DNA of 64,000 nt from Halobacillus litoralis (GCF_020524085.2 NZ_CP129016.1:1978001-2042000); one strand, 5' to 3'. Positions 41,707-52,256 are shown, numbered from the stretch's first letter. Notes: generated by a model not told the origin, from the letters alone. A program made the numbers and translations.

Positions 41707-42525
41707 ATGAAGATGACAAGTATTAAAATGAAGAAAAAGCTTGAAGAACGTCTAGCGAATGATCAATGGAAAACGACATTCAATAGAGATAAAGATACTT
41801 TCCGTGTCGAGTGGAGCAACACAGGAAAAGGAATTACTATAACTTTGCCTAATGTGATTTCAAAGTATGAAGCACGCGGGGAAGAAGCTATTGATGAGCT
41901 CGAAGACCATGTGAAAGAAGCTCTTCGAGTTATGAATGAAGATCACAAGCTGACAGGGAAAGAACAACACATCTTCCCAGTCATACGAGCAGCTTCTTTT
42001 CCAACGGAAACCGAACAGGGGAAAAAGTTAGTTCATGTCGACCATACGGCAGAAACACGTATATATTATGCTCTTGATCTAGGCAAATCTTATCAATTAA
42101 TTGATGAGAAAATGTTAGAAGAAGAAAGTTGGTCTCTAGACAGGATTAAGGAAGTGGCTGGCTTTAATGTGCGTTCTCTTCCTGTTGAGATGAAAAAAGA
42201 CACTGTGTATGGCAATGACTTTTATTTTCATTCGGCAAGGGATGGCTATGATGCAAGTCGTATCCTAAATGAAGCCCTTCTTGAAAAGCTTAAAGCCGAA
42301 TGTAAAGGAGAGCTCGCCATCAGCATCCCTCACCAGGATGTCATTATCTTTGCCGATGTCCAAAATTCAGAAGGGTATGATATATTAGCTCAGATGGCTA
42401 TGAAATTCTTTGCAGAAGGAACGGTGCCCGTTACTTCCTTATCGTTTTTATACGAGGATAAGCAGCTGGAACCGATTTTCATTCTTGCTCAGAAGAAACC
42501 GAATAAGGATCGAAAGGAAGAGTAG
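41707..42525 (+). CDS. ytpQ: DUF1444 family protein YtpQ
   Basis: A 272-residue soluble protein of the DUF1444 family, found next to ytpP and ytpR in Bacillaceae. The protein is rich in charged residues; conserved-looking parts are RVEWSNTGKGITITLPNV, the FPVIRAASFP segment and HQDVIIFADVQN. Function unknown; the genomic link to YtpP suggests a redox or stress link, which is inference. ATG 41707 follows TAAAGGAGGAAAAAAG. The next gene starts 3 bases after the stop. Confidence 0.88.
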   Translation: MKMTSIKMKKKLEERLANDQWKTTFNRDKDTFRVEWSNTGKGITITLPNVISKYEARGEEAIDELEDHVKEALRVMNEDHKLTGKEQHIFPVIRAASFPTETEQGKKLVHVDHTAETRIYYALDLGKSYQLIDEKMLEEESWSLDRIKEVAGFNVRSLPVEMKKDTVYGNDFYFHSARDGYDASRILNEALLEKLKAECKGELAISIPHQDVIIFADVQNSEGYDILAQMAMKFFAEGTVPVTSLSFLYEDKQLEPIFILAQKKPNKDRKEE

Positions 42526-42528
42526 AAC

Positions 42529-43134
42529 ATGGATGTATTTTACAACAAGCAAGGAATCGGAGATGTCCTGATCATCCCTATTAAAGAAGGAGACCGTGAT
42601 ACTTTTAAACAGGAAGCGTACGGAGATGTAGTCAAAATTACCGATAACAAGGATGGTTCTTTGCTCGGCTACAATATTTTTAATGCTTCTAAGTATTTTA
42701 ACATCGATGGGCAAGGGAAAATGCGTTTGACCGAAGAGATGCTATCCCCAATCAAAGACCTTTTTACAAAAAATCAACTTGACGATGTTCTCGACTTCGA
42801 TTTAAGTCCTAAGTTCGTCGTTGGATATGTGAAGGAAAAAGCGGGACATGAGAACGCCGACAAATTAAGTGTTTGTCAAGTGGACGTTGGAGATGAGACC
42901 TTACAGATTGTCTGTGGTGCTCCAAACATCGATCAGGGGCAAAAAGTCGTTGTTGCTAAAGTAGGAGCGGTTATGCCTGGTGGAATGAAAATCAAAGATG
43001 CAGAGTTGAGAGGCGTTCCTTCATCTGGCATGATTTGTTCCGCAAAAGAGTTGAACCTACCAGATGCACCACAAGAAAAAGGAATTTTAGTGCTTGACGA
43101 AGATGCTGTTATTGGGCAGCCTTTTGAAGTTTAA
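42529..43134 (+). CDS. ytpR: tRNA-binding domain protein YtpR
   Basis: A 201-residue protein. A small N-terminal domain (about 1-90) is followed by an EMAPII-type tRNA-binding OB fold: [40 protein letters not shown] and [14 protein letters not shown]. This domain also forms the start of the PheRS beta chain. Function of the free protein is unknown. The gene abuts ytpQ (3-base gap) so the pair is co-transcribed. Confidence 0.92.
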   Translation: MDVFYNKQGIGDVLIIPIKEGDRDTFKQEAYGDVVKITDNKDGSLLGYNIFNASKYFNIDGQGKMRLTEEMLSPIKDLFTKNQLDDVLDFDLSPKFVVGYVKEKAGHENADKLSVCQVDVGDETLQIVCGAPNIDQGQKVVVAKVGAVMPGGMKIKDAELRGVPSSGMICSAKELNLPDAPQEKGILVLDEDAVIGQPFEV

Positions 43135-43147
43135 TCAGGATACAGAT

Positions 43148-43182
43148 AAGCAAAGTAGCCCAGCTGCTTTGCTTTTTTTGAT
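43148..43182 (+). terminator. Terminator of ytpQR
   Basis: Stem AGCAAAGTAGC / GCTGCTTTGCT followed by T7. Confidence 0.75.
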
Positions 43183-43287
43183 TCAAAAGTCATTTTTAAA
43201 GGTATTGTAAACCAACCAATGCCTCAAACCTGTTAAAATAGGAATAATCCTATAAGTGATTTTAAAATTGAAAAGAGAGTGAACGTA

Positions 43288-46200
43288 ATGTGGAAAGACT
43301 TAAGAAATAAGATGAAAAAATTGCTGGATACAGAAGAAAAAAATGACCAGGAGACGCTACATAATATAGAAGAAAGAAACGATGTAAACGCTAAAACAAA
43401 AATGACGTACCGCTATCCGAAACAAGGGGAATTTCGTTTTCCTGTCATTCCCGATGCTCCAGGAACAGCTCAAAATGATGATGGAAATTATCCTCGTCCT
43501 CGACGCAAAAAAGTCAGTTGAAAAACAAGAACATGAAGATGGTGTGTCCCAAAGAAAGAAAAGGCCTAGAAAGAAGGAGGAGGGTTCTGAGGAGTTGCCT
43601 GAAACTTCATCGATCCCTTTCACCCCGACCGATGTTCCATCTCCTATTTACGGCTACCAAGCAAGACAACTTACCAAAGGCTTGGAAAGGTTGGAATATG
43701 CCGTAGAAGAACAAAAGTCACAGCCGGAATTTTTCACTGATTCCAATGATGAAAAACAATGGCAGGAATTACGTAAACGGATGAGAGCACGTGTCGATGA
43801 AGAGAATTCTAGACCAAGAACTGCTTCTGAGCTTCCAAAAATTCTTGAGCGGGAAGAGGCTGCCACCACCGAAAGCACCTTGTCTGAGGAGAAAAAGGAA
43901 GAGCGTATAAGTGAGTACAGAGATGGCACTAGACCGAATGTGTCAAATGAGTATTCAGGCCTCTCATTCGCTGATGATGAGTTTGATCATGCAGGAGCCG
44001 ACCACATCGATGAAACTACTCCAGAAAATGGAAATGTGGGTAAGGGTGTCAGTGGGGATATACTGGAAACTGGGAAAGATGAAGAACACCAAGTGGTTGA
44101 AGTTGAAAAAAGTGGACAAGAAAACCTAAACCTTTCAGAATCTCTGCAAGAGGCGATTAAAAGAGGGGAAGAAGACTCATTAAAAGCGGCAGAGGTGAGC
44201 GAAAATAAAGAGGAAGAGGATACTGGAGTAGGAGCTTCTGATGGTGAACAAGAAACGTATGATATACAAAATAATTCATCGACAGAATATGAGGAAACAA
44301 ACAGGGAAGGCACTCCATTCAATCCAGATGAAGAAGTGTCCACTTTATCCATGATGGAAGATCAAGAGGAGTCTCGCTTGACCACGGGAGGTATGGAAGA
44401 TCAAGAGCTGGAAAATGCAGATCCTGAAACGACGGAGAAACAGGCTGAGGATGAACAAACGAAGATAGAAAGCGAGCAATTGAACAATGAGGTGGACGGT
44501 GCTCGTCATGAAGAAGAACGATCTTCCTTAAACGGGAAAGAAGAAACGGTGTCTCAGGAATCCGAAATGCCTAATGAGCAACCAGCAGAGGATGGAGATG
44601 ATCACTCGATCACAACCGAGTCTTCCAAAGAAAAAACAGAAATGTATCAACAAGCAGAAGTGGAAAAACCTAATAGGGAAGAACAACCTCCATCACAGAA
44701 CGAAACGAAAAGTAAAGTGGATTCAAATACGGATGAACGTTCGAAAGAGAAAGAAGGACAAAAGCGCCGTGTGCCTTTTAATGTCCTTATGACGCCACGG
44801 GATAAAAAAAATCGCGATCATGAGAAAAAGCAAAACATACCAGTAGATAAGCCTGAACCAAAAAAAGAAGAGCCTGCAGCCAGGGGTGTGGAAGAAGAAA
44901 AAAGCGTAAGGGTCGAGTATCAGACACCTTTACACTTGCTGGAAGACCCTGTACGTCCAACATCTCTAGATGATAGTTGGATCACAGAACAGATGGAGCT
45001 GCTTGAAACGACTCTTCGACACTTCCATGTGCGTGCCAAAGTGGTTAACGCAATGAAGGGACCGACAGTAACAAGGTTTGAAGTGCAGCCTGAACCAGGA
45101 GTCAAGGTGAGTAAAATCACAAACTTGTCGGATGATATCAAACTTAGTATGGCTGCAAGAGACATAAGAATTGAGGCCCCGATCCCAGGAAAACAAGCCG
45201 TGGGAATCGAAATTCCTAACAAACAATCCATGATGGTCGGTTTACAGGAAATTTTTGAATCTGCTGCTTTCCAGAACGATCATTCTCCTTTGACTGTTGG
45301 TCTTGGCCTGGATATCGGTGGAGATTCGATTGTTACAAACCTGAAAAAAATGCCTCACGGGTTGATTGCAGGGGCTACGGGTTCAGGAAAAAGTGTATGT
45401 ATCAACACAATCTTGATCAGTCTTTTGTATAAAGCACACCATGAAGATGTGAAGTTTTTGCTTATTGATCCAAAAATGGTTGAACTTGCACCATACAATG
45501 ACCTCCCACACCTTGTGTCCCCGGTCATTACAGACGTTAAAGCTGCCACAACAGCATTGAAGTGGGCTGTGAAGGAAATGGAAGAACGTTATGAGAAATT
45601 TGTAGAAGAAGGCGTAAGGGATGTTGAGCGTTATAATGAGAAAATGAAGAAGCAACAGCGGGACTCTGAGAAACTCCCTTATTTAGTCATTGTCATTGAT
45701 GAACTCGCCGATTTAATGATGGTTTCCCCACAGGATGTTGAAGATGCCATTTGCCGCATTGCACAAAAAGCAAGGGCATGTGGAATTCACTTACTACTAG
45801 CAACCCAGCGTCCATCTGTGGATGTCATCACCGGATTAATCAAAGCTAATATACCGACAAGAATCGCTTTCAGTGTGTCATCACAAGTGGATTCTAGAAC
45901 GATTATTGATTCAGGGGGAGCTGAAAAACTCCTTGGAAGAGGGGATATGCTGTTTGTTGAAAATGGTTCCGGGCAGCCTGTTCGCATCCAGGGAGCTTTC
46001 GTATCTGATGACGAGATTGAAAGAGTGACTCACTATGTTAAAAAGATCGCACCACCACAATATCTCTTTCACCAAGAAGAGTTGATGAAGCAGGTTTCAA
46101 CAGAAGAAGAAACGGATGAGATCTTTGACGAAGCTGTAGATTTTGTGGTCGAGCAGAACGGTGCGAGTGCTTCACTCATTCAACGCCGGTTCAAAGTAGG

Positions 46201-46324
46201 GTATAATCGTGCTGCCAGATTAATTGACCAGATGGAAGCTTATGGTATTATTTCGGAACAAAAAGGAAGCAAGCCGAGAGACATTTTATTAACGAGGCAG
46301 CAAATTGAAGAAATGATGGAGTAA
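43288..46324 (+). pseudogene. sftA: DNA translocase SftA (YtpT), N-terminal frameshift
   Basis: Cytosolic FtsK/SpoIIIE-type translocase that moves chromosomal DNA away from the closing septum. The N-terminus (MWKDLRNKMKK, then MTYRYPKQGEFRFPVIPD, the family's hallmark) is in one frame and stops at 43521; the rest, to 46324, is one base out of phase. Taking one A from the run 43507-43512 gives a continuous RRKKSVEKQEHEDG. A very long acidic Glu/Ser/Asp-rich linker covers about residues 100-500. The motor has Walker A GATGSGKSVC, Walker B VIVIDELADLMM, and ends in a gamma winged helix (FKVGYNRAARLIDQMEAYG). Start ATG 43288 or GTG 43279. Probably a sequence error. Confidence 0.88.
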
Positions 46325-46430
46325 CTCCATCATTTCGGCAAAAACCTTGTGCAAAACTTCTCAATTTTATATGATTAACAATGAATGAAAATGAGAGTGA
46401 TCATGACCTCTATGTTTAAGGAGTTAAGCC

Positions 46431-47546
46431 ATGAAGGAAATAGCACTGAAGTTAAATGGAGAAATCAGCCGGTTAACAAATAAAACGTTTAAGTTTGATG
46501 AACGTGTAGCAGAAGGCTGGTTTTCTGCTGTCTACTTTTTAAAGACACGAGATATTGTAGAAAATCATCTACCTGATAATAAAGTAACGATGCAATTCTT
46601 TCAAAAGGATCATGCGGTATTGTGTGGGACTGATGAAGTCATCGCATTGATCCATACGTTCGCCGAGCATCCGGAGGAACTTGAGATCCATTCACTGAAA
46701 GACGGAGATAAAATCAGTCCTTATGAGACGGTGCTTACGGTAACTGGACCTTATCAGTATTTTGGATTTTTAGAAGGAATCATTGACGGGATATTAGCAA
46801 GGAGAACCTCTGTTGCTACCAATGTATATAATGTCGTCAAAGCAGCCCGTTCATCCGGCAAGCAGAAGCCAATCATTTTCATGGGTGACCGGGATGATCA
46901 TTTCACGCAGCAATCCGGTGATGGATATTCTGCTTTTATCGGTGGTTCCACGGCACAAGCGACACATGCAATGAATGAATGGTGGGGGAAAGAGGGCATG
47001 GGAACAATGCCACACGCCCTGATCCAGATGTTCAAAGGGGATGTTGTAGCTGCAACGAAAGCCTATCACCAACAATTTCCAGATGACCAGTTAATGGCCC
47101 TGATTGATTACAACAATGATGTCATCACTGATTCTCTCAAGGTAGCTCGGGAATTTGGAAATGAATTGAAAGGTGTTCGCCTAGATACATCACGTAACTT
47201 GGTGGACAAGTACTTTTTAAGAAATCAGCATCTCATGGGTACTTTTGACCCAAGGGGAGTGAACCCTGAGCTGATTTTTGCTCTAAGACGTGCCTTGGAT
47301 CAAGAAGGCTATAAGCATGTGAAAATTGTAGTCAGCGGTGGATTCACAAAGGAACGAATTCGGGCGTTTGAAGAAAAGAAAGTACCTGTAGATATGTATG
47401 GCGTCGGCGGTAGCTTATTGAAAATCGGGATCGGTTTTACAGGAGACAATGTATTAATCGATGGTGAACCAGAAGCCAAAGAAGGTAGAAGGTACAAACA
47501 TAATCCACGCTTGGAATATGTTGAATATACAGGAGCAGAGGAATGA
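46431..47546 (+). CDS. Nicotinate phosphoribosyltransferase
   Basis: A 371-residue NAD-salvage enzyme that couples nicotinate to PRPP with ATP hydrolysis. Visible family motifs: FLEGIIDGILARRTSVATNVY, GDRDDHFTQQSGDGYSAFIGG-type active region (read in parts), and GVRLDTSRNLVDKY with the PRPP-side strand VVSGGFTKERI. ATG 46431 follows TAAGGAGTTAAGCC. This is the short (subgroup) form of the enzyme. It lies between sftA and murC, where B. subtilis has another arrangement. Confidence 0.85.
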   Translation: MKEIALKLNGEISRLTNKTFKFDERVAEGWFSAVYFLKTRDIVENHLPDNKVTMQFFQKDHAVLCGTDEVIALIHTFAEHPEELEIHSLKDGDKISPYETVLTVTGPYQYFGFLEGIIDGILARRTSVATNVYNVVKAARSSGKQKPIIFMGDRDDHFTQQSGDGYSAFIGGSTAQATHAMNEWWGKEGMGTMPHALIQMFKGDVVAATKAYHQQFPDDQLMALIDYNNDVITDSLKVAREFGNELKGVRLDTSRNLVDKYFLRNQHLMGTFDPRGVNPELIFALRRALDQEGYKHVKIVVSGGFTKERIRAFEEKKVPVDMYGVGGSLLKIGIGFTGDNVLIDGEPEAKEGRRYKHNPRLEYVEYTGAEE

Positions 47547-47554
47547 TCGCTTGA

Positions 47555-47588
47555 GAAAGGCACGGACAGTGTTTGTTTGTGCCTTTTG
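47555..47588 (+). terminator. Possible terminator of the NAPRTase gene
   Basis: Stem AAAGGCAC / GTGCCTTT with a long loop and TTTTG. Confidence 0.5.
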
Positions 47589-47744
47589 ATTGGGTCATAT
47601 TTACTTTTTCTGTCGTCCATTCCGTGATATGATTGGGTAATGCAGATGCGTGGTTTTTGAAGAGTGCAACTTTAAATCGCATATCCATGAAGATTACATA
47701 TACTATACTTAAAGTGACCCACTTTATTTTGGAGGTTCTTGTTT

Positions 47745-49040
47745 ATGACAACTTACCATTTCATTGGTATCAAAGGAACAGGAATGAGTTCGCTTGCCCA
47801 GATTCTTCATGATTCTGGTGAGAAGGTTCAAGGATCAGATGTTGAAAAACGTTTTTTCACTCAAGAAGTTTTAGAATCTAAGAATATAGAAATTCTGCCT
47901 TTTTCAAAGGAAAACATTCAAGAAGGATTGACGATTATTGCAGGGAATGCTTTCAGTGATGATCATGAGGAAATACAAGAAGCAAAAGAGCTGGGACTGC
48001 CGTTTTATCGTTATCATGAATTTTTAGGGGAGTGGCTGCAAAACTATACAAGTATTGCAGTGACTGGCGCTCATGGTAAGACCTCAACAACAGGATTATT
48101 GGCACATGTTTTATCTGAAAATTATCCGACTTCTTATCTTATTGGAGATGGTACAGGTAAGGGCCATGAAAATAGTCAATACTTTGCTTTTGAGGCTTGC
48201 GAATATCGACGTCATTTCCTCTCCTATAAACCGGATTACGCGATCATGACGAATATTGATTTCGACCACCCTGATTATTTCAGTAGTGTGGATGATGTAT
48301 TCCAGGCTTTTCAGGAGATGGCGAAACAAGTTAAAAAAGGAATCATTGCTTGCGGAGATGATGAGCATCTCCAACATATTCAAGCGAATGTACCGGTTCT
48401 GTATTATGGACTGGCAGATACAAATGATTTCCAAGCTCAGAACATAACCGAAACATCAGAAGGAACTTCATTTGATGTTTTCGTCAGAAACAATTATTAT
48501 GATACCTTTACCATTCCACAGTATGGCAATCATACCGTATTGAATGCGTTAAGTGTCATAGCGTTATGTCACTATGAAAATATGCAGTCAGAGGAAATTA
48601 AAAAGCTTGCTACATTTAAGGGTGTTAAACGACGGTTTACAGAAAAACAGTGGCATGACCAGATTTTAGTAGATGATTATGCCCACCACCCGATCGAAAT
48701 TAACGCCACGATTGAAACGGCTCGTAAAAAATATAAGGATCGACCTGTAGTCGCGATTTTTCAGCCTCATACATTCACCAGAACGAAAACGTTCCTCAAT
48801 GAGTTCGCTGAAAGTCTGAACGAAGCGGATAACGTTTACCTTTGTGATATTTTCGGCTCTGCACGAGAAAATGAGGGCAAATTGACCATTAATCATTTGC
48901 AAGAGTTGATTCCAGACTCCCGCGTTTTACACTTAGAGGAAGTCCAGCAGCTTTCCGCACATGAAAATGGTGTTCTATTGTTTATGGGAGCAGGGGATAT
49001 TCAGAAGTTCCAAGAGGCTTATGAAAAGCAGAACGATTAA
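47745..49040 (+). CDS. murC: UDP-N-acetylmuramate--L-alanine ligase MurC
   Basis: A 431-residue Mur ligase that adds the first L-Ala to UDP-MurNAc. The UDP-binding start is [16 protein letters not shown], the ATP loop is [14 protein letters not shown] (about residues 110-123), and [10 protein letters not shown] is the C-terminal signature. It is followed by [13 protein letters not shown] start at ATG 47745, since TTTGGAGGTTCTTG precedes it. Followed by a terminator and the ytxGHJ operon, as in B. subtilis. Confidence 0.96.
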   Translation: MTTYHFIGIKGTGMSSLAQILHDSGEKVQGSDVEKRFFTQEVLESKNIEILPFSKENIQEGLTIIAGNAFSDDHEEIQEAKELGLPFYRYHEFLGEWLQNYTSIAVTGAHGKTSTTGLLAHVLSENYPTSYLIGDGTGKGHENSQYFAFEACEYRRHFLSYKPDYAIMTNIDFDHPDYFSSVDDVFQAFQEMAKQVKKGIIACGDDEHLQHIQANVPVLYYGLADTNDFQAQNITETSEGTSFDVFVRNNYYDTFTIPQYGNHTVLNALSVIALCHYENMQSEEIKKLATFKGVKRRFTEKQWHDQILVDDYAHHPIEINATIETARKKYKDRPVVAIFQPHTFTRTKTFLNEFAESLNEADNVYLCDIFGSARENEGKLTINHLQELIPDSRVLHLEEVQQLSAHENGVLLFMGAGDIQKFQEAYEKQND

Positions 49041-49044
49041 GTAA

Positions 49045-49077
49045 ACATGCGGCTTAAAAAAGCCGCATGTTTTTTTG
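49045..49077 (+). terminator. Terminator of murC
   Basis: Stem ACATGCGGCTT / AAGCCGCATGT followed by T7. Confidence 0.9.
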
Positions 49078-49078
49078 T

Positions 49079-49198
49079 TTCTCGAACTCTGTTCCATTGG
49101 GGTTGAACAGGATCCATCCAGTGGAAGTTTCCAAGCTTTCCAACCACCCCCATTTGGTATAATGGAGAAACGAACGCTATAACAAATGGGAACGTTCT
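49079..49198. repeat. MITE-like repeat, copy 7 (truncated)
   Basis: Starts CTCGAACTCTGTTCC; the core TTTCCAACCACCCCC and the GGAGAAACGAACG block resemble other copies. The end AACAAATGGGAACGTT resembles the family's AACAAACGGGAGCGTT end. The left module and one terminal repeat are missing. Confidence 0.5.
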
Positions 49199-49279
49199 AT
49201 TTCCTGAAGGTTTCGCTTCCAAGACCTGATAAATTTAACGGAAACAGACCAAAAGTCTTGAAAATGAGTATAATTTCTG

Positions 49280-49293
49280 TGTAAGCGCTTGTT
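49280..49293 (+). promoter_or_regulatory. Candidate cre upstream of ytxGHJ
   Basis: TGTAAGCGCTTGTT fits the core of the CcpA consensus. It lies about 190 bases upstream of ytxG and about 120 before the sigma-B-type promoter. Whether it acts on ytxGHJ is uncertain. Confidence 0.4.
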
Positions 49294-49411
49294 GGAATGA
49301 CCTTTTATCATAGGATAAACAGCAAAAGGTAACTTTTTTGAACAAAATATCCGAATGGTGAAGGAATTTGGGGATAGGATAGCGAATAAGTCCATTTATA
49401 GTAGCCATCAC

Positions 49412-49436
49412 GTTTAGAAATGACCATTTAGGGTAT
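49412..49436 (+). promoter_or_regulatory. Sigma-B-type promoter of ytxGHJ
   Basis: GTTTAG, 13-base spacer, GGGTAT, close to the consensus GTTTAA-N12-15-GGGTAT. It is 45 bases before ytxG. In B. subtilis ytxGHJ belongs to the sigma-B general stress regulon, so this placement fits. Confidence 0.7.
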
Positions 49437-49480
49437 AAACTAAACTGTGTTGATTACATAAGAAGGAGTGTGCAGGGGGA

Positions 49481-49900
49481 ATGATTATTATTCTGTACAT
49501 TGCTGCACTAATTGCAGCAGTGGCTTTTGCTGTTCTTGTCATCTTTTTGGCGAGGACGCTTACGGCCGTGCGCCGTACAATGAACAATGTTGCTGACACA
49601 CTTGAAGGTGTGGAAAAGCAAATGGAAGGAATCACCTTAGAGACAACCGAGCTCTTGAATAAAACCAATAAATTGGCTGAAGATGTCGGAGAAAAGTCAC
49701 AAAAGTTGAATACTTTAGTTGACGGAGTCAAGGGAATTGGTGACACAGTTCAAGAATTCAACCAGTCAATTCGATCTGTATCCAAAGGGTTAACCCAGTC
49801 AGCCCATGAAAACACGGATACAGCAGCTCAAGCCATGAAATGGGGGCAAGTGGCCATTAATTTGTGGAAGAAAGCAAAGAAAGAAGAGACTAAATCTTAA
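49481..49900 (+). CDS. ytxG: DUF948 stress protein YtxG
   Basis: A 139-residue membrane-anchored protein. One N-terminal TM helix (IIILYIAALIAAVAFAVLVI) is followed by a long coiled coil with a heptad-like pattern (TMNNVADTLEGVEKQMEGIT, and later TTELLNKTNKLAEDVGEK). DUF948 family. Likely a membrane-stress or envelope-associated protein; its molecular function is unknown. ATG 49481 follows AGAAGGAGTGTGCAG. First gene of the stress operon. Confidence 0.9.
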   Translation: MIIILYIAALIAAVAFAVLVIFLARTLTAVRRTMNNVADTLEGVEKQMEGITLETTELLNKTNKLAEDVGEKSQKLNTLVDGVKGIGDTVQEFNQSIRSVSKGLTQSAHENTDTAAQAMKWGQVAINLWKKAKKEETKS

Positions 49901-49914
49901 GGAGGAATTCGTTT

Positions 49915-50337
49915 ATGAGTCAACAAAATCAACAAAATGGTAATGGAAGAGATTTCGTTCTAGGTTCTTTAATTGGTGGACTCGTAGGAGCTGCCGTAGC
50001 CCTATTGTTCGCACCAAAATCTGGTCGTGAACTTCGGGATAATATCAATAGCAGCTCCAGTGAATGGAAAGAGCGTGCTGGAGAGTGGAAAGACGTTGCT
50101 TATGAGAAAAGTGGCGTATGGAAAGATAAGGCCGTAGAGTCTTCTTCCCAACTTTCTAAAAACGTAACAGAAAAGTCTCAGCAGTTCAGTGGAGCTGTGA
50201 AAGATAAAGTGAAGAACTTCCGCTCAAATGAAGAAGATGAAGCTGAAAAAGCAGCTCAAGAAGTGGCAGAAGCCATTGAAGAAGCTGCACAAGAGCTTGA
50301 AAAGCAACAAGATTCCACGACATCATCTAATTTATAA
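49915..50337 (+). CDS. ytxH: General stress protein YtxH
   Basis: A 140-residue YtxH-like protein. A glycine-rich hydrophobic hairpin (VLGSLIGGLVGAAVALLFAP) is followed by the signature KSGRELRDNI and a long charged helix with SSSEWKERAGEWKDVAYEK-type repeats. General stress protein without known activity. ATG 49915 follows TAAGGAGGAATTCGTTT, 14 bases after ytxG. Confidence 0.9.
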   Translation: MSQQNQQNGNGRDFVLGSLIGGLVGAAVALLFAPKSGRELRDNINSSSSEWKERAGEWKDVAYEKSGVWKDKAVESSSQLSKNVTEKSQQFSGAVKDKVKNFRSNEEDEAEKAAQEVAEAIEEAAQELEKQQDSTTSSNL

Positions 50338-50347
50338 TGAAAAGTGA

Positions 50348-50378
50348 GATGGAGGTTGAACATTCAACCTCCATCTTT
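50348..50378 (+). terminator. Hairpin terminator between ytxH and ytxJ
   Basis: Stem AGATGGAGGTTGAA / TTCAACCTCCATCT, followed by TTTTC. It lies inside the operon and would reduce ytxJ expression from the ytxG promoter. Confidence 0.75.
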
Positions 50379-50399
50379 TCTGTTGAAGGAGGAATTAGC

Positions 50400-50717
50400 T
50401 TGAAACAAGAAGTGATTAAAAACAAAGAGGATTTTATTAACATCGTAGAAGCTTGTAAAGAGTTTTTCTTACTGAAGCATAGTCTAACCTGCCCGATCAG
50501 TGCGGCTGCTCATCAACAGTTTGATCGTTTTGCTGAAGAGACATCTGTACCTTGCTTTATTCTATTTGTTCAGGAATCAAGAGCATTATCGGACCATATT
50601 GCTGAATACACAGGAATTCGTCATGAATCCCCTCAGGTTATTCAGTTTCAAGAAGGAGAAGCTGTATGGCATGACAGTCATTCGGCTATCACTAAAGAAA
50701 GATTGTTAGAAGTCTAA
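50400..50717 (+). CDS. ytxJ: Monothiol bacilliredoxin YtxJ (BrxC)
   Basis: A 105-residue thioredoxin-fold protein with the monothiol active site TCPIS (LTCPISAAAH, about residue 31). In bacillithiol-containing Firmicutes YtxJ/BrxC reduces bacillithiolated proteins. Start TTG 50400 follows GAAGGAGGAATTAGC. Third gene of the ytxGHJ operon, behind an internal terminator. Confidence 0.9.
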   Translation: MKQEVIKNKEDFINIVEACKEFFLLKHSLTCPISAAAHQQFDRFAEETSVPCFILFVQESRALSDHIAEYTGIRHESPQVIQFQEGEAVWHDSHSAITKERLLEV

Positions 50718-50726
50718 CTTCTTATT

Positions 50727-50755
50727 GGCCTGTATCCAAGCAGGCCTTTTTTGTT
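50727..50755 (+). terminator. Terminator of ytxJ
   Basis: Stem GGCCTG / CAGGCC with a T6 run. Confidence 0.7.
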
Positions 50756-50823
50756 TAGGCCGGTATTATGATGGAGGGAATATAAACTTTTGATAAAGAA
50801 TTTCAGGAAAACCTTATATAGGG

Positions 50824-50852
50824 GTGACAACTGTCTAAATATTAGCTATAAT
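50824..50852 (+). promoter_or_regulatory. Candidate promoter of aroA
   Basis: GTGACA, 17-base spacer, TATAAT, about 70 bases before the start codon. Confidence 0.55.
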
Positions 50853-50919
50853 TGTCCCTAATTATTTAAAGTATTCATCCATTTCATAACACTAAATTCT
50901 TGGTAGGGGGACGAACATA

Positions 50920-51981
50920 ATGAGTAATCAAAATCTTGACCAGTTACGTAGCCAATTAGATGAGGTTAATTTACAGCTTTTGAATTTAATCAATAAACGC
51001 GGTGATCTGGTAAAGGGAATTGGTCAAATTAAAGAGCAGCAAGGGATGAACCGCTTTGACCCTGTAAGGGAAAGAGCCATGCTCGATCAATTATCTCAAC
51101 ATAATAACGGTCCTTTCGAGGATTCAACAATCGTTCACTTATTCAAAGAAATCTTCAAGGCTGCTTTGGAGTTGCAAGAAGATGACCATAGAAAGGCTCT
51201 GCTTGTATCACGGAAGAAAAAGCCCGAAGATACCGTTGTAGAAATCAAAGGGGAAAAGGTCGGAAATGGAGCACCTTCCTTCATCATGGGACCTTGTTCC
51301 GTAGAAAGTTACGAACAGGTATCAACGGTTGCAAAAGCTGTTAAAGACCAAGGGCTTAAACTTCTGCGCGGAGGTGCATTCAAGCCGAGAACTTCTCCTT
51401 ACGACTTCCAAGGACTGGGCATTGAAGGCCTTAAAATGCTCAAGCAGGCAGCGGACGAACAGGATTTAGCCGTTGTCAGTGAAATCGTAAATCCTGCGGA
51501 CCTGGAGGAGGCACTGGATTACTTGGATGTAATACAAATTGGTGCACGTAACATGCAGAACTTTGAACTACTTAAAGCGGCCGGCTCTGTGAATAAACCG
51601 GTCCTATTAAAACGAGGAATGTCCGCGACAATTTCTGAGTTCATTAATGCAGCAGAATACATTATTTCTAGAGGAAACCAGGATATCATTCTTTGTGAAC
51701 GAGGTATCCGGACGTATGAGAAAGCAACGAGAAACACCCTTGATATCTCTGCTGTACCTATACTAAAACAAGAAACTCATTTACCTGTAATGGTGGATGT
51801 GACACACTCTACAGGGCGTCGTGATCTTTTATTGCCTGCAGCGAAAGCAGCTTTAGCCATTGGTGCTGATGGCGTCATGGCAGAGGTTCATCCAGATCCA
51901 GCTGTAGCCCTGTCCGATTCAGCGCAACAAATGGATATCCCTACGTTCCACTCATTCATGGAAGAGTTGAAAAAGATTTAA
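50920..51981 (+). CDS. aroA: Bifunctional chorismate mutase / DAHP synthase
   Basis: A 353-residue enzyme. The N-terminal AroQ-type chorismate mutase (about 1-90: [31 protein letters not shown]) is fused to a type I DAHP synthase (about 100-353: [36 protein letters not shown]). It starts the shikimate pathway; the mutase domain serves as an allosteric sensor of chorismate and prephenate in B. subtilis. ATG 50920 follows GGTAGGGGGACGAACATA. Between ytxJ and ccpA, as in B. subtilis. Confidence 0.95.
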   Translation: MSNQNLDQLRSQLDEVNLQLLNLINKRGDLVKGIGQIKEQQGMNRFDPVRERAMLDQLSQHNNGPFEDSTIVHLFKEIFKAALELQEDDHRKALLVSRKKKPEDTVVEIKGEKVGNGAPSFIMGPCSVESYEQVSTVAKAVKDQGLKLLRGGAFKPRTSPYDFQGLGIEGLKMLKQAADEQDLAVVSEIVNPADLEEALDYLDVIQIGARNMQNFELLKAAGSVNKPVLLKRGMSATISEFINAAEYIISRGNQDIILCERGIRTYEKATRNTLDISAVPILKQETHLPVMVDVTHSTGRRDLLLPAAKAALAIGADGVMAEVHPDPAVALSDSAQQMDIPTFHSFMEELKKI

Positions 51982-52006
51982 CGACTCAAAAAACGAGCAA
52001 CAGAGA

Positions 52007-52043
52007 TAAAAAGTTAGGCTGGTCAGCCAGTCTAACTTTTTTT
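52007..52043 (+). terminator. Terminator of aroA
   Basis: Stem AAAAAGTTAGGCTGG / CCAGTCTAACTTTTT, loop TCAG. Confidence 0.85.
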
Positions 52044-52179
52044 GTGTTCAGAGCTATTCCAACAGATTAATCTATGGAAATCTCAATGATGAAGTTTACT
52101 TGTATCTTATTCTTTTGCAGGGAAACGGCTATCCGTTATAATAATTAGGGTATAATAATACAGAGAAAAGCTACGAATA

Positions 52180-52208
52180 TTGCGCGGGTAAGCGATTTAT
52201 CGTATGAT
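52180..52208 (+). promoter_or_regulatory. Candidate promoter of ccpA
   Basis: TTGCGC, 17 bases, TATGAT. It is about 50 bases before the start codon. An earlier TATAAT near 52151 is an alternative. Confidence 0.4.
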
Positions 52209-52256
52209 TATCCTATTGAACAAAAATGAACGACTGGATTTGACGAAGGAGGATGC

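Noticed and set aside
43500..43520. Programmed frameshift in sftA
   Set aside because: A6 alone could allow slippage, but no stimulating hairpin or internal Shine-Dalgarno is obvious, and similar one-base gains in unrelated genes and rRNA point to sequence error.
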